Part shown: in pieces, positions 35,072 through 43,512 of the stretch
How the letters are laid out: every line of letters begins with the position of its first letter
How positions within the stretch are numbered: position 1 is the stretch's first letter
From: Saprospiraceae bacterium
Lineage (GTDB): Bacteria; Bacteroidota; Bacteroidia; Chitinophagales; Saprospiraceae
Direction: 5' to 3'
DNA: 64,000 nucleotides
Assembly (NCBI GenBank): GCA_958295895.1
Contig: CATQHI010000009.1
Location: 124,001 to 188,000, forward strand
Notes under the pieces: generated by a model
What the model saw: only the letters and a program-made list of their open reading frames with translations
Databases searched by the model: none
What the model was told of the DNA's origin: nothing
Program-made: the position numbers and the translations under genes

Positions 35072-35130
35072 TAGTACAATGCGGTCTCCGACCGCGGCAG
35101 TACGAAGCTGCCTCCGGCTGCGCTGGGACA
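35072..35130 (+). repeat. REP-like element with two hairpins
   Basis: Begins TAGTACAATGCGG and contains GCGGTC-TCC-GACCGC and a second, slightly mismatched GCTGCC-TCC-GGCTGC hairpin. It matches the minus-strand copy at 481-534. A further GGCGC-TAC-GCGCC hairpin follows near 35172. The whole 185-base spacer after mnmG seems to be repeat and hairpin material. Confidence 0.65.
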
Positions 35131-35251
35131 AACGGCGCACAGCGACACGTTGGACGTTCAAAGATCCGAGGGCGCTACGCGCCGACGAACGCTTCGAGGT
35201 CCTCACTGCGCTGTTTCACTACCTTACTGGCCGCCTTAAACCGTACCGATT

Positions 35252-36976
35252 GTGCTATGCCCCCTCCTAACCTACCTTCTCCTACTCACCCTGACCCACA
35301 CCCAGGCCCAAGGCTACCTCCAAGCCAAAGGCACCCAGATAGTCGACGAGACCGGCACCCCCTACCTCCTGAAGAGCATCGGATTAGGCGGCTGGATGGT
35401 CCAGGAAGGCTACATGATGAAGACCTCCGGTTTCGCCGGGGCTCAGCACCAGCTACGGGAGCGGATTACGGAGCTGATCGGCGAGGAGGGTACCCAAGAA
35501 TTCTACGACGCCTGGCTGGCTAATCACGTCACGGAAGCAGACATCGAGAAGATGCACCAGGTGGGCTTCAACTCCGTACGGCTACCGATGCACTATAACC
35601 TCTACACCCTGCCCGTGGAAGACGAACCGGTAGCTGGGGAACACACGTGGCTGCAGAAAGGGCTCACGCTCACCGATAGCCTCATCAGCTGGTGCAAAGC
35701 CCGCGATATGTACGTGGTGCTGGACCTACACGCCGCCCCCGGTGGACAGGGCAACGACCAGCCCATCAGCGACCGCGACGAGGATAAGCCCAACCTCTGG
35801 GAGAGTGCCGCCAACCGCGACAAAACTGTAGCGCTGTGGAAGCACCTGGCGGAGTACTACGCCGACGAGCCGACGGTAGGTGCCTACGACCTGATCAACG
35901 AGACGAACTACGAACTGGGGGAGGACAATGCGCCGCTGTGGGAGCTCTTTGCGGAAATCATCGATAGCATCCGCACGGTGGATGACCGCCACCTTATCAT
36001 CCTGGAGGGCAACGGCTTTGCCAATGACTACCGGGGGCTACCGGCATATGAAGACGAGAACCTGGCCTACGGTCCCCATAAGTACTGGAACTACAACGAC
36101 TCCACCTCCATCGCCTACGCCCTCGACCTGCGGGAACGCACGGGGGCACCGATCTACTTCGGCGAAACGGGGGAGAACTCCAACGTTTGGTTCCGCAACG
36201 CAGCTATCCTCTTTGCCGAGCATGACCTGGGCTGGGCCTGGTGGCCGTGGAAGAAGATCGCCTCCGTGACCGGTCCGGTATCCGTAGAGCTGACCCCCGG
36301 CTACCAACGCCTGCTGGACTACTGGCGTGGCGAGGGCCCGGAGCCCACCGCCGAGGAAGCCAAAGCTGCCCTGCTCGCCCAGGTCGAAGCCCTGAAGCTC
36401 GAAAACGCCCGCTTTCAGCCCGATGTGACGGATGCCTTGTTCCGGCAGACCACGACGACCAAGACCGTACCCTTCATGGAGCACCGCCTACCGGGCACGA
36501 TCTATGCGGTGGATTATGACCTGGGCCCGCTGGACTACGCCTACGCCGATTCGGTCTACGCCACCTACCACGTTGCCACCGGCACCCGCACCGCCTGGAA
36601 CAACGGTAGTGCCTATCGTAACGATGGAGTAGATATCGAGGCGTCTCAGGATACCGTACTCAGTAACGGCTACAACGTAGGCTGGACCAGTGCCGGTGAG
36701 TTCCTACAGTACACTGTGACGGTGGACGAGCCGGGTACCTACACCGCCGAGGTTCGCGTGGCGGCCGATAGTACCGGGGGGCGCTTTCACTTTGAGCTGG
36801 ATGGGGAGATGCTGGGGGAGCCGGTGGCGGTGCCTGCTACGGGGGGCTATCAGATCTGGCAAACCGTGACCTTACCGAGGCTAAATTTTCCTGCCGGGGA
36901 GCGGAAGCTGCGGCTGGTGATCGACAAAGGCGGGTTTAATATGGGAGGAATGGCGTTTAAGTGGAGTAAGAAATAG
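35252..36976 (+). CDS. Secreted GH5 glycosidase with C-terminal CBM6/35-like domain
   Basis: A 574-residue exported enzyme. Signal peptide residues 1-20 end QAQ; the GH5 barrel spans about 25-350 with RLPMHYN, DLHAAPGGQGND, the acid/base Glu in YDLINETNY and the nucleophile Glu in YFGETGENSN. About residues 420-574 form a beta-sandwich carbohydrate-binding module of the CBM6/35 type (WTSAGEFLQYTVTV, GGFNMGGMAF). It probably cleaves beta-1,4 or beta-1,3 glucans. The start is the GTG at 35252; an ATG at 35257 is in the wrong frame. Confidence 0.88.
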   Translation: MLCPLLTYLLLLTLTHTQAQGYLQAKGTQIVDETGTPYLLKSIGLGGWMVQEGYMMKTSGFAGAQHQLRERITELIGEEGTQEFYDAWLANHVTEADIEKMHQVGFNSVRLPMHYNLYTLPVEDEPVAGEHTWLQKGLTLTDSLISWCKARDMYVVLDLHAAPGGQGNDQPISDRDEDKPNLWESAANRDKTVALWKHLAEYYADEPTVGAYDLINETNYELGEDNAPLWELFAEIIDSIRTVDDRHLIILEGNGFANDYRGLPAYEDENLAYGPHKYWNYNDSTSIAYALDLRERTGAPIYFGETGENSNVWFRNAAILFAEHDLGWAWWPWKKIASVTGPVSVELTPGYQRLLDYWRGEGPEPTAEEAKAALLAQVEALKLENARFQPDVTDALFRQTTTTKTVPFMEHRLPGTIYAVDYDLGPLDYAYADSVYATYHVATGTRTAWNNGSAYRNDGVDIEASQDTVLSNGYNVGWTSAGEFLQYTVTVDEPGTYTAEVRVAADSTGGRFHFELDGEMLGEPVAVPATGGYQIWQTVTLPRLNFPAGERKLRLVIDKGGFNMGGMAFKWSKK

Positions 36977-36986
36977 CGACCTCCCC

Positions 36987-37397
36987 TTAGAGGCGCTTGA
37001 CTCCTCGAGACAGTGTCACTTGATACTCAAAAGGTCTGCGTTCTTCGTGGGCAAGACGGCTGATTTTTGACCAGTTCTTAGCCAGTGCCTGCACCATCTC
37101 CTAGACAGAAAGCCCCTGCTTTCTCGAAGATCCACGCAGATAGAACATACCGATGCCGTGCTTCCGGTAGAGTTCTTGCTCATGCTTGCGCCGACCTATA
37201 CTTACATCCTGAGTAATGACGCAGGCCTCCTTTCCGAGCGTAGGAATCCATTCCACGTCCTTCGCGCCCCGACCGAATACGGTGGGGATACATTTCACTA
37301 CTATGGGGTAACCGCTTTTTAAGCCCTCCGGAATCTGTAGAATATTGAAGCCCTCTGCGACGTGCTCGGGTATGTTCTCGTCTACAAAAACTGTCAT
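36987..37397 (-). pseudogene. DUF5615 PIN-like toxin with an in-frame amber stop
   Basis: The frame opens MTVFVDENIPEHV, the acidic start of DUF5615 PIN-like nuclease toxins, and continues with CVITQDVSIGRRKHEQEL carrying further acidic residues. A TAG at 37101-37103 stops it after 98 residues. Past the stop the same frame remains open for another 37 residues (EMVQALAKNW...) to a TAA at 36987-36989, and the site reads V-stop-E where a Trp codon would fit. It overlaps the antitoxin by four bases. Either a genuine nonsense mutation or one wrong base. Confidence 0.75.
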
Positions 37398-38068
37398 GCA
37401 GCCCGGCAGAATTCAAGGGCGTCTTCCACTTCCCGTGCTTCAATTTTATAGACGTAAGCTATGTACGGTATTGGATCTCCAGCTTGAAAGTGACCGTAAA
37501 GTGTTTCCGGGTAGATATTCCGGTCTCCAATAAGTGGATGACCAAATTTACGCTTGGGGTCGACGATAATCGCTTTATCCTTACCCATCGGCCAGAACTT
37601 ATTTGCCAAGTCGTTCGCGTCGAAGTCAAGTCGTTGAAAAAATAAACGAATGAATTCTAAATTCAACTGATCCGATCCGTCAAGACTTATTATTTCTCCC
37701 TCAGGTAACTGGAAGTAAATGTGCTTTTTATCCGTTCGAATATTCTCTAGAATCTCTCCCTTCGCGAAAGGAAAAGGAGTACCGTACAACTCACCAAGCC
37801 GTAGGTGGGCTTTCATCACTTTTCTTGGGGATACTCCGGCCTCCCCCAACAACATCATGAGGTAGAACTCAACCAGCGTATGAAAGCTCACCGCCTGTGA
37901 CCCATCGATGCGCCAAGAGTAGGTGCGCTTATATTCTTCTCCCAGCTTTCCATCCCAGTATACGTTGATCCAACGGTGTACCCGCTCATAGGGTAACCGC
38001 AAAATGTCCGCGATGTCGCATGGGGTGTAAATCCCCTGACCGATAGTTGGTTCGTTCTCGAAGTTCAT
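37394..38068 (-). CDS. DUF433-domain antitoxin
   Basis: A 224-residue protein. The N-terminus is a MerR-like DNA-binding segment (YTPCDIADILRLPYERVHRWI) and the C-terminal 60 residues are the DUF433 domain (VDPKRKFGHPLIGDRNIYPETLY...AREVEDALEFC). DUF433 proteins are partners of DUF5615 toxins; here the four-base overlap with the toxin confirms the pair. It probably neutralises the toxin and represses the operon. Base composition is visibly more AT-rich than the flanking genes, a sign of acquisition. Confidence 0.85.
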   Translation of the reverse strand: MNFENEPTIGQGIYTPCDIADILRLPYERVHRWINVYWDGKLGEEYKRTYSWRIDGSQAVSFHTLVEFYLMMLLGEAGVSPRKVMKAHLRLGELYGTPFPFAKGEILENIRTDKKHIYFQLPEGEIISLDGSDQLNLEFIRLFFQRLDFDANDLANKFWPMGKDKAIIVDPKRKFGHPLIGDRNIYPETLYGHFQAGDPIPYIAYVYKIEAREVEDALEFCRAA

Positions 38069-38140
38069 TTCGTGTTGTGCATCACAAAGTAAACGTTTTT
38101 CGGACCGAGTGGGTACGTCTTGCTTGCTTCAATCCCCGCC

Positions 38141-38158
38141 GCACCCGCGACCCCGCCC
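38141..38158 (+). repeat. Dispersed C-rich repeat, shorter copy
   Basis: GCACCCGCGACCCCGCCC is identical over 18 bases to the core at 9087-9104 and 59500-59517. It precedes hisH by 35 bases and is oriented with the gene. Confidence 0.65.
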
Positions 38159-38193
38159 AACTCCACCGCCCAGCCCGCCCTACCTTCACGCCC

Positions 38194-38784
38194 ATGGTAG
38201 CCATCATCAACTACAACGCCGGCAACATCCGCTCCGTCCTCTACGCCCTGGAACGGATCGGCGTGGCGCACGAGCTCACGGCCGACCACGACAGGATCCG
38301 TGCCGCCGATAAGGTCATCTTCCCTGGCGTTGGAGCCGCGGCCTCCACCATGGCCCACCTGAACGCGACCGGACTGGCCGATGTGATCCGCTCCCTCACC
38401 CAACCCGTCTTCGGCGTATGCGTAGGCATGCAACTACTCTGTAGCCACTCCGAGGAGGGTGACGTGCCCTGCCTGGGAGTATTTCCCGAGCGCGTCAAGC
38501 AATTCCGGCCGGTGAGCGGGGAGAAGGTGCCGCACATGGGCTGGAATGACGTGCGCTTACGGAGCGGCAACGATTGGGTCAGCGATGAGGTCGACGGCGG
38601 TTACTGCTACTACGTGCACAGCTACTACGTGGAGGCGGGGCCGGATACCGTGGCGACCACTACCTACTGCGGGACGGACTTTGCCGCCATGATGCACCGC
38701 GACAACTTCTACGCCGCCCAGTTTCACCCCGAGAAGTCGGCGCTGGTGGGGGAGCGGATCATTCGGGATTTTTTGGCGGTCTAG
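38194..38784 (+). CDS. hisH: Imidazole glycerol phosphate synthase glutaminase subunit
   Basis: A 196-residue class-I glutamine amidotransferase that supplies ammonia to HisF. Motifs: IINYNAGNIRSV at the N-terminus, PGVGAAASTM oxyanion region, nucleophile Cys in GVCVGMQLL, and the His/Glu pair in AQFHPEKSA. The ATG at 38194 follows TACCTTCA by five bases. No hisF or other his gene is adjacent, which is unusual. It lies between two toxin-antitoxin modules and converges with a broken parE gene whose stop shares CTAG with its own. Confidence 0.93.
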   Translation: MVAIINYNAGNIRSVLYALERIGVAHELTADHDRIRAADKVIFPGVGAAASTMAHLNATGLADVIRSLTQPVFGVCVGMQLLCSHSEEGDVPCLGVFPERVKQFRPVSGEKVPHMGWNDVRLRSGNDWVSDEVDGGYCYYVHSYYVEAGPDTVATTTYCGTDFAAMMHRDNFYAAQFHPEKSALVGERIIRDFLAV

Positions 38785-39108
38785 ATGTCGTCTATGACTG
38801 ATGCAGGAGCCTGAGCGTCATGACTGATGGTCAAAATTCTGACCGTATCTGTGTCCAGCTCAATCCGATATACAACTTTGAACTCTTTATATTTCGCATA
38901 ACGAACCTGAAAGGGCATGTGCTCCGTATCGGGTAAAACTGGCTTGGATGCGGGGTAGATTAGCTAGCGTATCGGCAGCACGGATGATACCCGTCTTTAC
39001 ACGCTTGGCGGACTTTTCTGAGACCTCGCGCCGATAGAAATCAGCAATCTCTTTCAACCGGTTTCTTGCCCGCCTAGAGAATATGATCGTGAACTTCTTC
39101 CCTACCAC
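38781..39108 (-). pseudogene. parE: ParE/RelE-type toxin, frameshifted
   Basis: Residues 1-54 are in one frame (FTIIFSRRARNRLKEIADFYRR...ADTLANLPRI), typical of ParE. Near 38940-38950 the frame shifts by one; the next frame continues KPVLPDTEHMPFQVRYAKYKEF, then KVVYRIELDTDTVRILTISH and ends at a TAG overlapping the hisH stop. Joined, it is a normal-sized toxin of about 108 residues. It overlaps the antitoxin gene by seven bases. The break is either a real inactivation or a base-call error. Confidence 0.75.
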
Positions 39109-39347
39109 TCCTCCGCCTCTCTCTTCAACTGCTCTAAAGTCACAAATTCGCCCCGCTCAATTTCTCGGTCCGCGTCGAGTAGTGTCTGGTTGCGTTCCGC
39201 GACGGTTTGTTGCTTCGCCCAAGGCGGTGGTGGCAGCGTCCGTTCTCGCACGTAGGCGCCTAGCATGGCATGGACTACCCGCAGAAACGGTTCGTCTACC
39301 TGATCTAAATATTGATCTACTTCGGACCGGATTTTCACAGCACCCAT
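39102..39347 (-). CDS. Antitoxin partner of the ParE-type toxin
   Basis: An 81-residue, charged, helical protein (KIRSEVDQYLDQVDEPFLRVVHAML...REIERGEFVTLEQLKREAEEW). Size, composition and the seven-base overlap with the toxin gene identify it as the antitoxin of a type II module; the N-terminal pattern VDQYLDQVDEPFL is a common opening of such proteins in Bacteroidota. The region is AT-richer than its surroundings. Confidence 0.75.
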   Translation of the reverse strand: MGAVKIRSEVDQYLDQVDEPFLRVVHAMLGAYVRERTLPPPPWAKQQTVAERNQTLLDADREIERGEFVTLEQLKREAEEW

Positions 39348-39422
39348 TAGTCAATTTTTTCAGAGCTTAAGTTACTCCAGAACGAGTAAATACTTGCCGG
39401 AGTTGCTGGTAAATTATACAGC

Positions 39423-42065
39423 CTAAAACTCCGTAAGCTCAGTCTCCCCACTATTATTGCCCCCACCAAAGTTAGTCGTAAAACTCAGCCGCACCCCGAA
39501 ATCCTCGTACCCCCCATCCCGGAAGCTGGTCACGAACTCCAGGCGTAGCACCCGCAGGATATTGTCCAGGGAGTAGCCCAGCTCGGTGTAGTGATCGGAG
39601 GTGGGGGTGTAGAGGTAGTTGACGAACAGGTCCTCCTTGAGGCCAATGAGGTGGAGCTTACGGATGTTGGTGAGCAGTAGCTTGCGGAACTGGTAGTGCA
39701 CGTAGGCCTCGACGTACTCCTCCCCGCTGCTGTTGCGGTAGTAGGGCAACAGGCGGTAGCTGCCAATGGGGTCGAGCCGGGTCAGCAGAATCTCGGAGGT
39801 GGCGAAGTGCTGAAAGTCGGGGAAGTCGACGTAGGTGTTGTTGAGGAAGGCCCCGGCCCGCAGCAGCAGGTTGATGTCACCCTTGCGGCCAGCCTCGAAG
39901 CGGTGGCGGTAACTACCCTCGACCAGCGTAAAGTCGGAGGTACTATTACCGATGGACGGTAGGCCGGTTTTCACCCGCAACCCCAGCACGGGCGCCGAAT
40001 TGTCGATCACCTGCTTATTACCGTTGCGGATGTAGTACTTGAGCCCGGGGCGGTAGGCGGCTAGGATTTCCACCAACGCGGCATTTTGCACCCGGTCCAC
40101 CACCCCACGCTCCGCATTAACCGGCGCATTGGGGGCGTAGGCGAACTCGTCCGGACCACCCCAGCGGTGATCGGGTCTGGTTAGTGACGGCGCGGCGGTC
40201 CTCGTAGGTCACCGTGCCGCTAAGCTTGAAGGCGTCGCTGAAGCGCTTACGGTAGCCCAGGGTGGCGTAGGCCCGTTCGTAGAGGCGCACGTAGCTGTCG
40301 CCCCCAGATCAGGGCGGTGAAGCTGTTCAGGATGGGGTCGATGGCTGGGCTGTCGTCGAATTGCCGCAGGTAGCGCCCGCCGCGGAGGTAGTAGCGGCCC
40401 TTGGCCCGATCGTTGGTCCAGTTCGTGTAGCCCACCTCCCAGCTGGCGCGCTTCCAGGCAAAACCGTAGCGGCTACGCAGACTGAGCTCGCCGAATTTCT
40501 GCTGGTGGCTACTGGTATCCCCCTCTTCCTGCACCGTGAAGCGCAATGACTTCGTGAGCTGAGCCCCCACAGCGTAGCCCTCTACGGGGTTGAACTGTAG
40601 ATCGGGGTCCACGCCGAAGCGAAGGAAGGACGGTAGCGGCTTACGGTTCTTATTCTTTCCACTGCTGGGCTTTTCCCCCCGCGCCTCGGCGATGGAATCG
40701 ATGCGGTTGACGGTAGCGATGCTATCCTGGTACTTGTAGCCGCTGATCTCCTCGGCGGTCAGGGGGATGGGGCGGACGGCCTCCCAGGCGGCGGAGTCGC
40801 GGATGGTCTTCACGCTGTCGTCGATGAAGGTGTAGTCAGCAATCACTTCGGGCTCGTCCGACTTTTCCTGCTCTTCCTCCTCGTAGGACTGCATCAGCTT
40901 GCGCAGCTCCTTACGGGTAAGCTCGCCACCCTCCTGCAGCGTGTTCTCGTAGCCGGCCACCCGGTTTTCCTTGCGGGCCGCGGCGGCTACCTCGGGCTGA
41001 GTCTTCTCGTCGATCACCTCCACGTAGCCGCCGAGATCGGGGTTGAGGGCGATCTCATAGTTGCTAGTGGAGGCGATGTAGCTCGCGCTGATCTTTACGC
41101 CCACGATACCGCCGAAGCCCTCGATGATGGTCGTGGTCGGTAGCCAGATGTGCGGCTCCACCTCGTTGTAATTGATCTTCACGTCGATGGTGAAGCCTAG
41201 GCGGTAGGTGCGTAGGTCCAGGCTATGGAGCGACCAGTCGTCCTGCACAATGTATACGTAGCCCTCGAAAACATTCTCACCCGGGCTACGCGGGATGACC
41301 CGGATCTTATTGATCAGCTTCCCCTGATCCACGAATACGCCCTCGTGGGCAAATTTGTAGTACGCAAAGCTCTTCGGCGAGAGCGGACTCACCACCTCAG
41401 CCACCTCCGGCTGGTAGAAGCTAGAGAAGACGTAACCACTGACCGAGAAGTTCTCCTCCCCCACCACGTAGCGGCTCACGACCTCCTCCCGGAACGTATT
41501 CGGACGCGTGTAGGTGATCTTACTCGTGGTTTCGCTGGTGAAGCTCTTACCGATGATCTCGGTGACCTCCGCGCGGTCCTCCTTCGGTACGAGTTTCTGA
41601 AATAGCTTCGGGATCTTGTCCACCTTGCCCTTCCCCTTCAGGTACACGTCGGCCGAGTAGCTATCCAGCTGGTTGCGGTGGTAGTCGGCCTTGGCAATGG
41701 CACGGCGGATCACGCTGTAGCTCAGGTCCTCTCCGCCACTGAGCACCTCCACCTGCTCCAGATCAAGCGCCTCGGGACGTAGCTGCACGTCGAGCGAGCC
41801 CCGGCCGCTACTCACCTGCACCACCTGCGTCTGGTAGCCCAGGAACTGAAACACCAGGGTGTTATCCCCCGGCCGCAGCTTCAACTCGTAGCGCCCCTCG
41901 ACGTTGGTTGTGGCCCCCGGTACCGGTCTGCTGTACGTAAATCGAGGCGTAGGGGAGCACCTCACCGGTAGACTCGTCCGTCACCCGGCCACTCAGTACC
42001 TGCGCACCGCCGGCCGTGGACAAGAACAGCAAGGCAAAACAGAGTAGGCGGGCGGCAGTAGTCAT
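39423..42065 (-). CDS. DUF5686/CarboxypepD_reg outer-membrane protein, frame-broken
   Basis: One gene of about 880 residues in three pieces. It starts with a signal peptide (residues 1-21, ends GGAQ) and a carboxypeptidase-regulatory domain (VLSGRVTDESTGEVLPYASI). An extra G in a G run near 41920 shifts into the piece 40247-41965 (LDLEQVEVLSGGEDLSYSVIRRAI, then beta-rich DUF5686). Another extra G near 40305 and an extra C near 40180 lead to the final piece 39423-40103, which ends in barrel strands (VRLSFTTNFGG). It is predicted in the outer membrane. All three breaks are single-base changes in G/C runs. Confidence 0.82.
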
Positions 42066-42140
42066 GACTAGTAATTAGTGTCCCACGAAAGTAGGCGCTA
42101 CTGCTCACCCAGCACTCCGCTTTAACATCCCCAAAACAAG

Positions 42141-42176
42141 CATGGCCCGCGATCCCGTACGGGAAGGCGGACCATG
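42141..42176 (-). terminator. Terminator-like hairpin after the amidohydrolase genes
   Basis: CATGG and CCGC pair with GCGG and CCATG around an inner perfect palindrome TCCCGTACGGGA. The minus strand continues CTTGTTTTGG. It lies 31 bases past the amidohydrolase stop and before the DUF5686 start. Confidence 0.65.
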
Positions 42177-42207
42177 AAAACTAAAATTGCTGGGAAAAAG
42201 GTAGGTC

Positions 42208-43500
42208 TTAACGGCTCTGCCGGCTGTACTTCTCACCAAACTTGCGGTACAGCTCCGCCTGCTTGTTGTCTAAGTTGATATCGCGCCCGTCGATGTACGC
42301 TTTTTCCACATTCGAGTGGCGCATATCGAGTAGATCGCCATCAACAATCACAAAAGTAGCGGATTTTCCGCTAACAATGCTTCCGTAGTCTTCATCTATA
42401 CCCACTATTCTTGCTGCAGCTAGCGTTACGGCCTCCACCGCTTTCTCGTACGGTAGGCCGAAAGCCACCGCCTGACCGGCCACGAAGGGCAGGTTGCGCT
42501 GCTGCCAGTAACCCTCGTGGCTGATGGCGAAGTCCACTCCGGCCTCGGCCAGCAGGGCCGGATTGTGGTAAGGTTCATCGACGGGCGAGTCCTGGGCGGC
42601 CGGTAGGGCCTGAGTACTTCCCAAGATCACCGGCACGTCTTCTCGCTTCAGGAAGTCGGCCACCAGGTGGGCCTGATAGCCCCCCACTACGACCGGCCTG
42701 GCGCCCATCCGCTTCAGTAGTAGCACTCCGGCCTGAATGTTTCTGGCTTCGTCCGCGTGGAGGTAGGCCCTAGCCGTGCCGCTCACCGCGTCGCAGAAGC
42801 CCTCCAGTTTCAGCAGTCGGTTGCCCTCGCGTTTCTCGCGCCCGCAGTAGCCCACGGCCTGCTCCAGGAAGGCCTCCAACTCGCGCACCTGCTCGTCGTA
42901 GTTCTCGTTTGGCATCAGGTCGCCCGTCTGCCAGTTGTAGCTGTTGCGGTTGGGCCAGTTGATGTGCACGCCGTCGTCGGCCCGCACGGTAGCGTCCTCG
43001 AAGTTCCAGCCATCGAGCTGCATGATGGCGCTGCGGCCGCCCACCAGGGTACCTTCCGGTGTGGCCTGAGCCAGCAGCACCCCGCGGCAGCGTACGGTGG
43101 GGATCACCTGCGAGTCAGTATTGAAGGCCACCACCGCCCGCGCATTGGGGTTGAAGGTGCCCACCTCGCGCTGGTCGTTCGTGGCGCGTACCGCTCCGAT
43201 CTCGGTGAGGCCGAGCTGGCTGTTCAGGGCGATCATGCCGGGGTAGACGTCCCGGCCACTAGCGTCCACGGTTTCGTAGCCGGCCGGCACGCTCAGGTTC
43301 GGCCCCACGTTTTCGATGCGTCCGTCGCTGATCAGGAGCGTAGCACTTTCTAGCACCGTCCCGTCCCCCACGTGCACCCGGGCGTTCGTCACGGCAAAGG
43401 GGGTAGTCTGCGGCGGGGCAGGCGTGGGATTCTGGGCGCGTACGCAGGTGCAAAGCAGGAGGAAGAGCGCAGTCAGCACGCTCGGTATATGACGTTTCAT
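42208..43500 (-). CDS. Exported amidohydrolase-fold protein lacking the first metal motif
   Basis: A 430-residue exported protein (signal peptide ends VRAQ). It has the flanking beta domain (NARVHVGDGTVLESATLLISDGRI), the barrel, and C-terminal LAAARIVGIDEDYGSIVSGKSATFVIVDGD, all normal for the imidazolonepropionase/dihydroorotase-like superfamily. Where active members have GxIDxHxH, it reads YPGMIALNSQLGL, so the first two metal His are absent. It may be inactive or use another site. It follows the 992-residue relative by 12 bases and is presumably in one operon with it. Confidence 0.82.
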   Translation of the reverse strand: MKRHIPSVLTALFLLLCTCVRAQNPTPAPPQTTPFAVTNARVHVGDGTVLESATLLISDGRIENVGPNLSVPAGYETVDASGRDVYPGMIALNSQLGLTEIGAVRATNDQREVGTFNPNARAVVAFNTDSQVIPTVRCRGVLLAQATPEGTLVGGRSAIMQLDGWNFEDATVRADDGVHINWPNRNSYNWQTGDLMPNENYDEQVRELEAFLEQAVGYCGREKREGNRLLKLEGFCDAVSGTARAYLHADEARNIQAGVLLLKRMGARPVVVGGYQAHLVADFLKREDVPVILGSTQALPAAQDSPVDEPYHNPALLAEAGVDFAISHEGYWQQRNLPFVAGQAVAFGLPYEKAVEAVTLAAARIVGIDEDYGSIVSGKSATFVIVDGDLLDMRHSNVEKAYIDGRDINLDNKQAELYRKFGEKYSRQSR

Positions 43501-43512
43501 GGGGGTTAATTT

